A stretch of DNA of 64,000 bases from Pseudomonas fluorescens (GTDB lineage Bacteria; Pseudomonadota; Gammaproteobacteria; Pseudomonadales; Pseudomonadaceae), in the NCBI RefSeq assembly GCF_001307275.1, contig NZ_CP012831.1, positions 3,836,501 to 3,900,500 on the forward strand. Reading direction: 5' to 3'. The translations under genes and the position numbers were made by a program. How positions within the stretch are numbered: the first letter of the stretch is position 1; every line of letters starts with the position of its first letter. Under the pieces are notes generated by a model that was given only the letters and a program-made list of their open reading frames with translations, did no database searches and had not been told where the DNA came from. This document shows, in pieces, positions 16,282 to 25,725 of the stretch.

Positions 16282-17225
16282 CTATTGATAGCGGCTTTAA
16301 CCACATCACCGTACTGCTTGACGAAGCCGTCGAGGCTCTCGCCGTACGTCCTGATGGTTGCTATCTGGACGGCACGTTCGGGCGTGGCGGGCACAGCCGG
16401 TTGATTCTCAGCCAGCTCGGGCCGGACGGCCGGTTGCTGGGGTTCGACAAGGATCCTCAAGCGATTGCCACCGGGCAAGCGCTGGCGGCCGAAGACGGCC
16501 GCTTTGTCGTTGTGCAGCGCAGCTTTGCCGAGCTGGGCGCGGAAGTCGCCGAGCGTGGCCTGGCCGGCAAGGTCAGTGGCGTGCTGCTCGACCTGGGCGT
16601 GTCGTCGCCACAACTGGACGACCCGGAGCGCGGCTTCAGTTTCCTCAATGACGGCCCGCTGGACATGCGCATGGACCCGTCCCGCGGGATCAGCGCCGCC
16701 GAATTCGTCAACACCGCCCCGGTGGAAGAAATCGCCCGTGTCTTCAAGGAGTACGGTGAAGAGCGTTTCTCCGGTCGCATGGCCCGCGCCGTGGTCGAGC
16801 GCCGCGACATCAAGCCTTTCGAGCGCACCGGCGACCTGGCCGAGGTGTTGAAAGTGGCCAACCCGGCCTGGGAAAAGGGCAAGAACCCGGCGACCCGGGC
16901 TTTCCAGGGCCTGCGCATCCACGTCAATAACGAACTGGGCGATCTGCAAGTGGGTCTCGAAGCGGCACTCGAGGCACTGGAAATCGGCGGTCGTCTGGTG
17001 GTGATCAGCTTCCATTCCCTGGAAGACCGCATCGTCAAGCTGTTCATGCGCAAGCTCACCAAGGGTGAAGCCGATAACCTGCCGCGCAACCTGCCGGTGC
17101 GTTTCGAAGCCTTCGTGCCGAAAATCAAGATCCATGGCAAAGCGCAGTTCGCTTCCGAAGCTGAACTCAAGGCCAACCCACGTGCCCGTAGCGCCGTCAT
17201 GCGCGTCGCGGAGAAGTTGCGGTGA
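16278..17225 (+). CDS. rsmH: 16S rRNA (cytosine(1402)-N4)-methyltransferase
   Basis: N4-methylates C1402, the same nucleotide that RsmI 2'-O-methylates; both enzymes are encoded within 2 kb here. The 315-residue protein has HITVLLDEAVEAL, the SAM-binding DGTFGRGGHSRLIL (about 31-44), LLDLGVSSPQLDDPERGFSF (about 102-121) and VISFHSLEDRIVK near the C-terminus. GTG start, 4-bp overlaps with mraZ and ftsL. Confidence 0.96.
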   Translation: MTIDSGFNHITVLLDEAVEALAVRPDGCYLDGTFGRGGHSRLILSQLGPDGRLLGFDKDPQAIATGQALAAEDGRFVVVQRSFAELGAEVAERGLAGKVSGVLLDLGVSSPQLDDPERGFSFLNDGPLDMRMDPSRGISAAEFVNTAPVEEIARVFKEYGEERFSGRMARAVVERRDIKPFERTGDLAEVLKVANPAWEKGKNPATRAFQGLRIHVNNELGDLQVGLEAALEALEIGGRLVVISFHSLEDRIVKLFMRKLTKGEADNLPRNLPVRFEAFVPKIKIHGKAQFASEAELKANPRARSAVMRVAEKLR

Positions 17226-17515
17226 GCAAGCTCTTCGCCAAGCCCCTGCCCGGCGGCAGCTTTTTCATGCTGCTGCTGTTTATCGGCGTGCTCGTGTCGG
17301 CCATCGCCGTGTCCTATAGCGCGCACTGGAACCGGCAGTTGCTCAATACCCTTTATAACGAACTCAGCGTGCGCGACAAAGCGCAGGCCGAGTGGGGGCG
17401 GTTGATCCTGGAGCAGAGCACCTGGACCGCCCACAGCCGTATCGAAGTCCTGGCCACCGAACAGTTGAAAATGCGCATTCCCGGCGCCGCCGAAGTGCAG
17501 ATGGTGGCGCCATGA
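17222..17515 (+). CDS. ftsL: Cell division protein FtsL
   Basis: Small bitopic divisome protein, 97 residues, that forms a complex with FtsB and FtsQ and activates FtsWI. One transmembrane helix (FFMLLLFIGVLVSAIAVSYS, about 14-33) is followed by a periplasmic coiled-coil stretch (NRQLLNTLYNELSVRDKAQAEWGRL) and a C-terminal segment. GTG start; overlaps rsmH by 4 bp and ftsI by 4 bp. Its position between rsmH and ftsI supports the call, because FtsL sequence is poorly conserved. Confidence 0.94.
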   Translation: MSKLFAKPLPGGSFFMLLLFIGVLVSAIAVSYSAHWNRQLLNTLYNELSVRDKAQAEWGRLILEQSTWTAHSRIEVLATEQLKMRIPGAAEVQMVAP

Positions 17516-19254
17516 TGAAACTCGAAGGGGCGCTGTTCCCGTGGCGGTTTCGTCTGGTCCTGGGCTTGCTCGGGATCATGGTGGCGGCGATTTCGTGGCG
17601 CATCATCGACCTGCAGGTCGTCGACCGTGATTTCCTCAAGGGGCAGGGCGATGCCCGCAGTGTGCGGCATATTCCGATCCCGGCTCACCGTGGCCTGATC
17701 ACCGACCGCAATGGCGAACCCCTGGCCGTGAGTACCCCGGTGACCACCTTGTGGGCCAACGCCAAGGAAATGCAGTTGGCCAAGGAAAAATGGCCGGCCT
17801 TGGCCGCCGCCCTCGGGCAGGACCCCAAGGCCCTGGCCGAGCGCCTCGAAGCCCAGGCCAACAAGGAATTCATTTACCTGGTGCGCGGCTTGACGCCCGA
17901 GCAGGGCCAGAGCGTGCTCGACTTGAAAGTACCCGGTGTCTACGGCATCGAAGAGTTCCGGCGTTTCTACCCGGCCGGTGAAGTCACGGCCCACATGGTC
18001 GGGTTTACCGACATCGATGACCGGGGCCGGGAAGGTGTCGAACTGGCCTATGACGAATGGCTCGCCGGGGTCGCCGGCAAGCGACAGGTCATCAAGGACC
18101 GGCGCGGCCGGCTGATCAAGGATGTCCAAGTCACCAAAAACGCCAAGGCCGGCAAGCCCTTGGCGTTGTCCATTGACCTGCGCCTGCAATATCTTGCCAA
18201 CCGCGAGCTGCGCAATGCCATCGTCGAGAACGGTGCCAAGGCTGGCAGCCTGGTGATCATGGACGTGAAGACCGGCGAGATCCTGGCGATGGTCAATCAG
18301 CCGACCTACAACCCGAACAACCGTCGCAACCTGCAGCCGGCGATGATGCGCAACCGCGCGATGATCGACGTGTTCGAGCCGGGTTCGACCATGAAGGCCG
18401 TGTCCATGGCCGCCGCCCTGGAAACCGGGCGCTGGAAGCCGAGCGATACCGTCGAGGTGTACCCGGGCACCCTGCAGATTGGCAAGTACACCATTCGCGA
18501 CGTGTCCAAGACCGAAGGTCCGGTGCTCGACCTGACCGGCATCCTGATCAACTCCAGTAACGTTGGCATGAGCAAGATCGCCTTCGATATCGGCGGCGAA
18601 ACGATCTATCGCCTGGCCCAGAAAATCGGCCTCGGCCAGGACACCGGCCTGGGCTTCCCGGGCGAGCGTGTCGGCAACCTGCCGAACTACCGTGACTGGC
18701 GCAAGGCTGAAACCGCCACGTTGTCCTACGGCTACGGTGTTTCCGTGACCGCGATCCAGTTGGTCCATGCGTTTTCCGCCCTGGCGAACAACGGGCGCAT
18801 GGCACCGCTGACCCTGATCAAGACCGACAAGGCGCCGCAGACCACCCAGGTGATCCCGGAAAATGTCGCCAAGACCATGCAGGGCATGCTGCAGCAGGTG
18901 ATCGAGGCGCCGCGTGGTGTCTATCGCGCCCAGGTGCCGGCGTACCACGTGGCAGGTAAATCGGGTACGGCCCGTAAAACCTCCGTGGGCACCAAAGGCT
19001 ACGCCGAGAACTCCTACCGTTCGCTGTTTGCCGGCTTCGGCCCGATGAGCGACCCGCGCTACGCCATCGTCGTGGTCATCGACGAACCGAGCAAGGCGGG
19101 TTATTTCGGTGGCCTGGTCTCGGCGCCGGTGTTCAGCAAAGTGATGTCCGGCACCCTGCGCCTGATGAACATTACCCCGGATAACCTGCCGCCGACCCAG
19201 CAGGCCAATACCGCACCGGTCGTTCCCTTGAAAGCCGAAGGAGGGCGTGGCTGA
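17512..19254 (+). CDS. ftsI: Peptidoglycan D,D-transpeptidase FtsI (PBP3)
   Basis: Septal class B penicillin-binding protein that crosslinks peptidoglycan with FtsW; the target of many beta-lactams in Pseudomonas. The 580-residue protein has an N-terminal anchor (RLVLGLLGIMVAAISWRII, about 14-32), a pedestal domain (about 50-220) and a transpeptidase domain. Catalytic motifs are STMK with Ser about 292, SSN in INSSNVGM, and KSGT in VAGKSGTARK. ATG ATG at 17512/17515 are both possible. It overlaps ftsL and shares TGATG with murE. Confidence 0.97.
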   Translation: MMKLEGALFPWRFRLVLGLLGIMVAAISWRIIDLQVVDRDFLKGQGDARSVRHIPIPAHRGLITDRNGEPLAVSTPVTTLWANAKEMQLAKEKWPALAAALGQDPKALAERLEAQANKEFIYLVRGLTPEQGQSVLDLKVPGVYGIEEFRRFYPAGEVTAHMVGFTDIDDRGREGVELAYDEWLAGVAGKRQVIKDRRGRLIKDVQVTKNAKAGKPLALSIDLRLQYLANRELRNAIVENGAKAGSLVIMDVKTGEILAMVNQPTYNPNNRRNLQPAMMRNRAMIDVFEPGSTMKAVSMAAALETGRWKPSDTVEVYPGTLQIGKYTIRDVSKTEGPVLDLTGILINSSNVGMSKIAFDIGGETIYRLAQKIGLGQDTGLGFPGERVGNLPNYRDWRKAETATLSYGYGVSVTAIQLVHAFSALANNGRMAPLTLIKTDKAPQTTQVIPENVAKTMQGMLQQVIEAPRGVYRAQVPAYHVAGKSGTARKTSVGTKGYAENSYRSLFAGFGPMSDPRYAIVVVIDEPSKAGYFGGLVSAPVFSKVMSGTLRLMNITPDNLPPTQQANTAPVVPLKAEGGRG

Positions 19255-20717
19255 TGTCCTTGAGCCTGAACAAGATTTTCGCCCACGCCGGTCACGATCT
19301 GCTGATTCGTGAATTGGCCCTGGACAGCCGCAATGTACGTGCCGGGGACTTGTTCCTGGCAGTGCCGGGCGCCCGTGTCGATGGCCGCGACCATATCGCC
19401 GACGCCTTGAAGCGTGGCGCGGCTGCCGTGGCTTATGAAGTGCAAGGCGCCACCGTGCTGCCCATCACTGATGTTCCCTTGATTCCGGTCAAGGGCCTGG
19501 CGGCGCAGCTGTCGGACATCGCCGGGCGTTTTTATGGCGACCCGAGCCGTCACCTGAACCTGGTGGGCGTGACGGGTACCAACGGCAAGACCAGCGTGAC
19601 CCAGTTGGTGGCCCAGGCGTTGGACCTGCTCGGCCAGCATTGCGGCATTGTCGGCACCTTGGGCAACGGTTTTCATGGCGCGCTGGAAAGCGGCCTGCAC
19701 ACCACGCCGAACCCGATTGCCGTGCAAGCGACCCTGGCGGACCTGAAGAAGGCCGGTGCCAAGGCCGTTGCGATGGAAGTCTCGTCCCATGGCCTGGACC
19801 AGGGCCGAGTGACGGCGCTGGCATTCGATGTGGCGGTGTTGACCAACCTGTCCCGGGACCACCTGGATTACCACGGCACCATGCAGGCCTACGGCGAAGC
19901 CAAGGCCAAGCTGTTTGCCTGGAATGATTTGAAATGCCGGGTCATCAACCTCGATGACGAGTTCGGTCGGCAACTGGCCGCCGACAAGCGCGAGTCCCGG
20001 TTGATCACCTATAGCCTGGAAGATACCAGCGCCTACCTTTATATACGTCAGGCGCAGTTCAATGACGAAGGCGTGCGCGCCACGCTGGTCACGCCCCAGG
20101 GCGAGCACCATTTGCGCAGCACCTTGCTCGGCCGCTTCAACCTGAGCAACGTATTGGCGGCCATTGGCGCCTTGCTCGGCCTGGACTATGCGCTGGACGA
20201 AATTCTCAAGGTGTTGCCAAAGCTCGAAGGGCCAGCCGGGCGCATGCAGCGCCTTGGCGGTGGGGCCCAACCGTTGGTGGTGGTCGATTACGCCCATACC
20301 CCTGACGCGTTGGAAAAAGTCCTCACGGCCCTGCGTCCTCACGCCAAGGGCAAGTTGCTGTGCCTGTTCGGCTGCGGTGGCGATCGTGATCGCGGCAAGC
20401 GGCCATTGATGGCCGAAGTCGTGGAGCGGCTGGCAGACGGCGTGCTGGTCACCGACGACAACCCGCGCAGCGAAGACCCACTGCGAATTTTCGACGACAT
20501 CCGCGCCGGTTTTACCGCTGTGGATAAGGTCAACTTCGTCGCTGGTCGCGGCCAGGCCATCGCCCAGTTGATCGCCAGCGCCTCGGCGGACGATGTCATC
20601 GTCCTGGCAGGCAAGGGCCACGAGGACTATCAGGAAATCAACGGCGAACGCCATGCGTTCTCCGATCTGGTGGAAGCCGATCACGCCCTGACCGCGTGGG
20701 AGGTGGCTCATGCTTAA
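19254..20717 (+). CDS. murE: UDP-MurNAc-tripeptide synthetase (meso-DAP ligase)
   Basis: Adds meso-diaminopimelate to UDP-MurNAc-L-Ala-D-Glu using ATP. The 487-residue Mur ligase shows the three domains: UDP-binding (1-90), ATP-binding with GVTGTNGKTSVTQLVAQAL (about 105-123), and a C-terminal domain with VVVDYAHTPDALEKVL, FGCGGDRDRGKRPLM and DDNPRSEDP. The DNPR motif marks DAP rather than lysine specificity. ATG 19254 overlaps the ftsI stop by 1 bp and the gene overlaps murF by 8 bp. Confidence 0.96.
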   Translation: MSLSLNKIFAHAGHDLLIRELALDSRNVRAGDLFLAVPGARVDGRDHIADALKRGAAAVAYEVQGATVLPITDVPLIPVKGLAAQLSDIAGRFYGDPSRHLNLVGVTGTNGKTSVTQLVAQALDLLGQHCGIVGTLGNGFHGALESGLHTTPNPIAVQATLADLKKAGAKAVAMEVSSHGLDQGRVTALAFDVAVLTNLSRDHLDYHGTMQAYGEAKAKLFAWNDLKCRVINLDDEFGRQLAADKRESRLITYSLEDTSAYLYIRQAQFNDEGVRATLVTPQGEHHLRSTLLGRFNLSNVLAAIGALLGLDYALDEILKVLPKLEGPAGRMQRLGGGAQPLVVVDYAHTPDALEKVLTALRPHAKGKLLCLFGCGGDRDRGKRPLMAEVVERLADGVLVTDDNPRSEDPLRIFDDIRAGFTAVDKVNFVAGRGQAIAQLIASASADDVIVLAGKGHEDYQEINGERHAFSDLVEADHALTAWEVAHA

Positions 20718-22077
20718 GGCCCTGAAACTCAGCGAACTGACCAACGCCCTGAATGCGCGCCTCATCGCCGCGGACGCCAGCTTCGACGGCGTCAGCATCG
20801 ACAGCCGGGCGATCGCACCGGGGCAATTGTTCGTCGCCCTGGCCGGGCCGCGTTTCGATGGCCACGATTACTTGAACGAGGTCGCGGGCAAAGGTGCGGT
20901 CGCAGCCCTGGTCGAGCGGGAAGTGAGCAACAGCACGTTGCCGCAATTGCTCGTCAACGACACTCGCCAGGCCCTGGGCCAGCTCGGTGCACTGAACCGT
21001 GCGGCGTATGGCAACCCGGTCGCCGCCATCACCGGCTCCAGCGGCAAGACCACGGTCAAGGAAATGCTTGCCAGCATCCTGCGCACCCGCGGTCCGGTGC
21101 TGGCGACCCGTGGCAACCTGAACAACGACCTCGGCGTGCCGCTGACCTTGCTGGAGCTGGCGCCGGAACACAGCGCCGCCGTCATCGAGCTGGGGGCTTC
21201 GCGGCTCGGCGAGATTGCCTACACCGTGGCGATGACCAAGCCTCATGTGGCGGTGCTCAACAACGCCGGTACCGCCCACGTCGGCGAGTTCGGCGGCCCG
21301 GAAAAAATCGTCGAGGCCAAGGGCGAGATCATCGAAGGGCTGGATGCCGATGGCGTCGCCGTGCTGAATCTCGACGACAAGGCTTTCGAAATCTGGAAGA
21401 CCCGGGCGGGCGAGCGCAAGGTGCTGACCTTTGCCCTGAGCAACCTCGCCGCGAATTTCTACGCCAGCGACCTGGACCGTGATGCCCGTGGTTGCCCGGC
21501 CTTCAACCTGCACAGCCCCGACGGCGCCGAGCGGGTCCAGCTGAACCTGCTGGGTACCCATAACGTTGCCAACGCCCTGGCCGCGGCGGCTGCCGCCCAT
21601 GCCCTGGGTGTGTCGCTGCCGGGCATCGTCGCCGGGCTGAACGCCGTGCAGCCGGTCAAGGGCCGCTCCGTCGCGCAACTGGCCAGCAACGGCATGCGCG
21701 TCATCGACGACACCTACAACGCCAACCCGTCGTCCATGTGCGCGGCCGTGGACATCCTCGCCGGTTTCTCCGGCCGCACCGTGCTGGTGCTGGGGGATAT
21801 CGGTGAACTGGGCGAGTGGGCGCAACAGGGCCATCACGACGTTGGTGCCTATGCCCGCGGCAAGGTCGATGCGCTGTATGCGGTCGGTCCGATGATGGCC
21901 CATGCGGTCGCCGCGTTTGGCGAACACGCGCGGCATTTCACCACTCAAGCCGAACTGATCCAGGCCCTGGGCGCCGAGCAGGACCCGAACACCACCTTAT
22001 TGATCAAGGGCTCACGCAGCGCAGCGATGGAAAACATCGTCGCGGCACTGTGCGGCGCCTCCACGGAGAAACATTAA
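20710..22077 (+). CDS. murF: UDP-MurNAc-tripeptide:D-Ala-D-Ala ligase
   Basis: Adds the D-Ala-D-Ala dipeptide to finish the UDP-MurNAc-pentapeptide. The 455-residue Mur ligase has the P-loop AITGSSGKTTVKEMLASIL (about 105-123), NNDLGVPLTLL, ELGASRLGEIAY and the C-terminal VIDDTYNANPSSM. It overlaps murE by 8 bp, and its stop TAATG overlaps the mraY start, so translation is probably coupled. Confidence 0.96.
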   Translation: MLKALKLSELTNALNARLIAADASFDGVSIDSRAIAPGQLFVALAGPRFDGHDYLNEVAGKGAVAALVEREVSNSTLPQLLVNDTRQALGQLGALNRAAYGNPVAAITGSSGKTTVKEMLASILRTRGPVLATRGNLNNDLGVPLTLLELAPEHSAAVIELGASRLGEIAYTVAMTKPHVAVLNNAGTAHVGEFGGPEKIVEAKGEIIEGLDADGVAVLNLDDKAFEIWKTRAGERKVLTFALSNLAANFYASDLDRDARGCPAFNLHSPDGAERVQLNLLGTHNVANALAAAAAAHALGVSLPGIVAGLNAVQPVKGRSVAQLASNGMRVIDDTYNANPSSMCAAVDILAGFSGRTVLVLGDIGELGEWAQQGHHDVGAYARGKVDALYAVGPMMAHAVAAFGEHARHFTTQAELIQALGAEQDPNTTLLIKGSRSAAMENIVAALCGASTEKH

Positions 22078-23159
22078 TGCTGCTGCTGCTAGCGGAGTAC
22101 CTGCAACAGTTCCACAAAGGCTTCGCGGTCTTCCAGTACCTGACCCTGCGCGGGATCCTGGGTGTGCTGACCGCGTTGTCGTTGTCGCTGTTCCTGGGCC
22201 CGTGGATGATCCGCACCCTGCAGAACCTGCAGATCGGCCAGTCGGTCCGTAACGACGGTCCGCAATCGCACCTGTCCAAATCCGGCACCCCGACCATGGG
22301 TGGCGCGTTGATCCTGTCGTCCATCGGCATCAGCACCTTGCTCTGGGCCGACCTGGCGAACCGCTACGTCTGGGTCGTGCTGTTGGTGACTTTGCTTTTC
22401 GGTGCCATCGGCTGGGTCGATGATTACCGCAAGGTGATCGAGAAGAACTCCCGGGGGCTGCCGAGCCGCTGGAAATATTTCTGGCAGTCGGTGTTCGGCC
22501 TCGGCGCGGCGATCTTCCTTTACATGACCGCCGCCTCGCCGGTGGAAACCACCCTGATCCTGCCGATGCTCAAGGACTACAGCATTCCGCTGGGCGCCGG
22601 TTTCATCGTGCTGACCTACCTGGTGATCGTTGGCTCGAGCAACGCGGTCAACCTCACCGACGGCCTCGACGGCCTGGCGATCATGCCGACGGTCATGGTC
22701 GGCGGCGCGTTGGGAATCTTCTGCTACCTGTCGGGTAACGTGAAGTTCGCCGAATACCTGCTGATCCCTTATGTGCCGGGGGCGGGCGAGCTGATCGTGT
22801 TCTGCGGTGCACTGATCGGTGCCGGCCTGGGCTTTTTGTGGTTCAACACCTACCCGGCGCAAGTCTTCATGGGCGATGTCGGCGCGCTGGCGCTGGGCGC
22901 GGCCCTGGGCACCATCGCGGTGATCGTTCGCCAGGAAATCGTCCTGTTCATCATGGGCGGCGTGTTCGTGATGGAGACCCTGTCAGTCGTCATTCAGGTT
23001 GCTTCCTTTAAATTGACCGGCCGCCGCGTATTCCGCATGGCGCCGATCCACCACCACTTTGAACTCAAGGGCTGGCCCGAGCCGCGTGTGATCGTCCGTT
23101 TCTGGATCATCACCGTGATTCTGGTGCTGATCGGCCTTGCCACCCTGAAGCTGAGGTAG
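22077..23159 (+). CDS. mraY: Phospho-MurNAc-pentapeptide transferase
   Basis: Makes lipid I by transferring phospho-MurNAc-pentapeptide to undecaprenyl phosphate in the inner membrane. The 360-residue protein has about ten hydrophobic helices. Conserved sites are GTPTMGGALI (about 67-76), GWVDDYRKV with the Asp pair (about 113), NLTDGLDGLAI (about 190) and PIHHHFELKGWPE (about 320-333). The in-frame extension upstream lies in murF and was not used. Confidence 0.97.
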   Translation: MLLLLAEYLQQFHKGFAVFQYLTLRGILGVLTALSLSLFLGPWMIRTLQNLQIGQSVRNDGPQSHLSKSGTPTMGGALILSSIGISTLLWADLANRYVWVVLLVTLLFGAIGWVDDYRKVIEKNSRGLPSRWKYFWQSVFGLGAAIFLYMTAASPVETTLILPMLKDYSIPLGAGFIVLTYLVIVGSSNAVNLTDGLDGLAIMPTVMVGGALGIFCYLSGNVKFAEYLLIPYVPGAGELIVFCGALIGAGLGFLWFNTYPAQVFMGDVGALALGAALGTIAVIVRQEIVLFIMGGVFVMETLSVVIQVASFKLTGRRVFRMAPIHHHFELKGWPEPRVIVRFWIITVILVLIGLATLKLR

Positions 23160-23164
23160 AACGA

Positions 23165-24511
23165 GTGTCCCTGATCGCTTCTGACCACTTCCGCATCGTT
23201 GTCGGCCTCGGCAAGAGCGGCATGTCCCTGGTTCGCTTCCTGGCGAACCGGGGCGTGTCGTTTGCCGTGGCCGACACGCGGGAAAATCCGCCTGAGCTGG
23301 CCACGCTGCGCCGTGACTATCCCCAGGTGGACGTGCGTTGTGGCGAGCTGGACGTCGAATTCCTGTGCCGCGCCGATGAGCTCTACGTGAGCCCCGGCCT
23401 GGCCCTGGCGACTCCGGCCCTGCAGGCGGCCGCTGCCCGTGGCGTGAAACTGTCCGGCGACATCGAGCTGTTCGCGCGTAACGCCAAGGCGCCGATCGTT
23501 GCCATCAGCGGTTCGAACGCCAAGAGCACCGTCACCACCCTGGTGGGCGAGATGGCCACGGCGGCCGGCAAGCGCGTCGCCGTGGGCGGCAACCTCGGTA
23601 CCCCGGCCCTGGACCTGCTCAGCGACGACGTCGAGCTGTACGTGATGGAGCTGTCGAGCTTCCAGCTGGAAACCACCGACCACCTGGGCGCCGAAGTGGC
23701 CACCGTGCTCAACGTCAGCGAAGACCACATGGACCGCTACAGCGGCCTGCCGGCCTATCACCTGGCCAAGCACCGGATCTTCCGCGGGGCCCGGCAGGTG
23801 GTGTTCAACCGCCAGGACGCCTTGACCCGTCCGTTGCTGGGCGAGGGCATGCCGTGCTGGTCCTTCGGCCTGGGGGTTCCGGATTTCAAAGGCTTCGGCT
23901 TGCGCGAAGAGAATGGCGAGAAATACCTGGCCTTCGAATTCCAGAACCTGATGCCGGTGCGCGAACTGAAGATTCGTGGCGCCCATAACCAGGCCAATGC
24001 CCTGGCCGCGTTGGCCCTGGGGCATGCGGTCGGCCTGCCGTTCGACGCCATGCTATCGGCCCTGCGCACGTTTGCCGGTCTCGAACACCGCTGCCAGTGG
24101 GTGCGCGACCTTGATGGCGTGGCCTGGTACAACGACTCCAAGGCCACCAACGTCGGTGCCGCGCTGGCGGCCATCGAAGGGTTGGGGGCGGACATCGCAG
24201 GCAAGCTCGTGCTGATTGCCGGCGGCGACGGCAAGGGCGCCGACTTCAAGGACTTGCGCGACCCCGTGGCAGCCAACTGCCGTGCCGTGGTGCTGATGGG
24301 CCGCGACCGCGAATTGATCGCCCAGGCCCTCGGCGATGCCGTGCCGCTGGTTCGCGTCGGTTCGCTGGACGAGGCGGTGCAGCAATGCCGCGCTCTCGCG
24401 CAGCCGGGCGACGCGGTGCTGTTGTCGCCGGCCTGCGCCAGTTTCGACATGTTCAAGAACTATGAAGAGCGCGGGCAGTTGTTCGCCCGGGCCGCGGAGG
24501 ACTTGGCATGA
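23165..24511 (+). CDS. murD: UDP-MurNAc-L-alanine:D-glutamate ligase
   Basis: Adds D-glutamate to UDP-MurNAc-L-Ala. The 448-residue Mur ligase begins with a Rossmann-like segment (FRIVVGLGKSGMSLVRFLANRG) and has the P-loop GSNAKSTVTTLVGEM (about 116-130), where NAK replaces the more common NGK. ELSSFQLE, NVSEDHMDRY and YNDSKATNVGAALAAIEG follow. GTG start at 23165, 5 bp after the mraY stop; 4-bp overlap with ftsW. Confidence 0.96.
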   Translation: MSLIASDHFRIVVGLGKSGMSLVRFLANRGVSFAVADTRENPPELATLRRDYPQVDVRCGELDVEFLCRADELYVSPGLALATPALQAAAARGVKLSGDIELFARNAKAPIVAISGSNAKSTVTTLVGEMATAAGKRVAVGGNLGTPALDLLSDDVELYVMELSSFQLETTDHLGAEVATVLNVSEDHMDRYSGLPAYHLAKHRIFRGARQVVFNRQDALTRPLLGEGMPCWSFGLGVPDFKGFGLREENGEKYLAFEFQNLMPVRELKIRGAHNQANALAALALGHAVGLPFDAMLSALRTFAGLEHRCQWVRDLDGVAWYNDSKATNVGAALAAIEGLGADIAGKLVLIAGGDGKGADFKDLRDPVAANCRAVVLMGRDRELIAQALGDAVPLVRVGSLDEAVQQCRALAQPGDAVLLSPACASFDMFKNYEERGQLFARAAEDLA

Positions 24512-25725
24512 GCCTGATGAACATCATCAAGCCGTACCCGTCGCCGTTGATCACCGGACGTGGCATCGACCTGGATTTCCCGATGCTCGCCGGTTGCCTG
24601 GCCTTGCTGGGACTGGGCCTGGTGATGATCACCTCCGCGTCGTCGGAAGTGGCCGCCGTGCAGTCGGGCAACACCCTTTACCACATGATCCGCCACCTGG
24701 TTTACCTGGTGATCGGCCTGGGCGCGTGCGTTGTCACCATGATGGTGCCAATCGCCACCTGGCAACGCCTGGGCTGGTTGATGCTGCTCGGTGCCTTCGG
24801 CCTGTTGGTGATGGTGCTGGTGCCGGGGATCGGCCGCGAGGTCAACGGCTCGATGCGCTGGATCGGCTTCAGCTTCTTCAACGTGCAGCCCTCGGAGATC
24901 GCCAAGGTCTTCGTGGTGATTTTCCTGGCCGGTTATCTGGTGCGTCGCCAGAAAGAAGTGCGCGAGAGCTGGATGGGCTTCTTCAAGCCGTTCATCGTCT
25001 TGCTGCCCATGGCGGGCCTGCTGCTGATGGAGCCGGACTTCGGCGCCACGGTGGTGATGATGGGCGCCGCCGCGGCGATGCTGTTCCTCGGTGGGGTCGG
25101 GCTGTTTCGCTTCATCCTGATGGTGGCGTTGGCGGTGGCGGCCGTGACCGTGCTGGTTCAGGCGCAACCGTACCGGATGGCGCGCCTGATCACCTTCACC
25201 GACCCGTGGGCCGACCAGTTCGGTTCCGGCTATCAATTGACCCAGGCCTTGATTGCCTTCGGTCGCGGCGAATGGTTGGGCGTGGGCCTGGGCAACAGCG
25301 TGCAGAAGCAGTTCTACCTGCCGGAAGCCCACACCGACTTCGTATTCTCGGTACTGGCCGAAGAGCTGGGCGTCGTCGGCTCCCTGTGCACCGTCGCCCT
25401 GTTCGTGTTCGTCTGTGTGCGCGGCATGTACATCGGCTTGTGGGCCGAAAAGGCCAAGCAGTTTTTCGCCGCTTACGTGGCGTATGGCTTGTCGTTCCTG
25501 TGGATCGGCCAGTTCCTGATCAACATCGGCGTGAACGTCGGCCTCTTGCCGACCAAAGGTCTGACGCTGCCGTTCCTCAGTTATGGCGGCAGTTCCCTGG
25601 TGATCTGCTGTGCCTGTCTCGGTCTGTTGCTGCGTATCGAATGGGAGAGCCGAACCCACCTGGGCAGCGAAGAGATGGAATTCCAGGAGAGCGACTTCGC
25701 CGAGGAGCCGACTCATGGGCGCTAA
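24508..25725 (+). CDS. ftsW: Lipid II polymerase FtsW (SEDS family)
   Basis: Septal peptidoglycan glycosyltransferase that works with FtsI. The 405-residue SEDS protein has about ten transmembrane helices. Signature stretches are NGSMRWIGFSFFNVQPSEIAKV (about 113-134), LLLMEPDFGATVVM, QLTQALIAFGRGEWLGVGLGNSVQK and the end motif KGLTLPFLSYGGSSLV. It lies between murD (4-bp overlap) and murG (11-bp overlap), the conserved dcw position. Confidence 0.96.
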   Translation: MSLMNIIKPYPSPLITGRGIDLDFPMLAGCLALLGLGLVMITSASSEVAAVQSGNTLYHMIRHLVYLVIGLGACVVTMMVPIATWQRLGWLMLLGAFGLLVMVLVPGIGREVNGSMRWIGFSFFNVQPSEIAKVFVVIFLAGYLVRRQKEVRESWMGFFKPFIVLLPMAGLLLMEPDFGATVVMMGAAAAMLFLGGVGLFRFILMVALAVAAVTVLVQAQPYRMARLITFTDPWADQFGSGYQLTQALIAFGRGEWLGVGLGNSVQKQFYLPEAHTDFVFSVLAEELGVVGSLCTVALFVFVCVRGMYIGLWAEKAKQFFAAYVAYGLSFLWIGQFLINIGVNVGLLPTKGLTLPFLSYGGSSLVICCACLGLLLRIEWESRTHLGSEEMEFQESDFAEEPTHGR

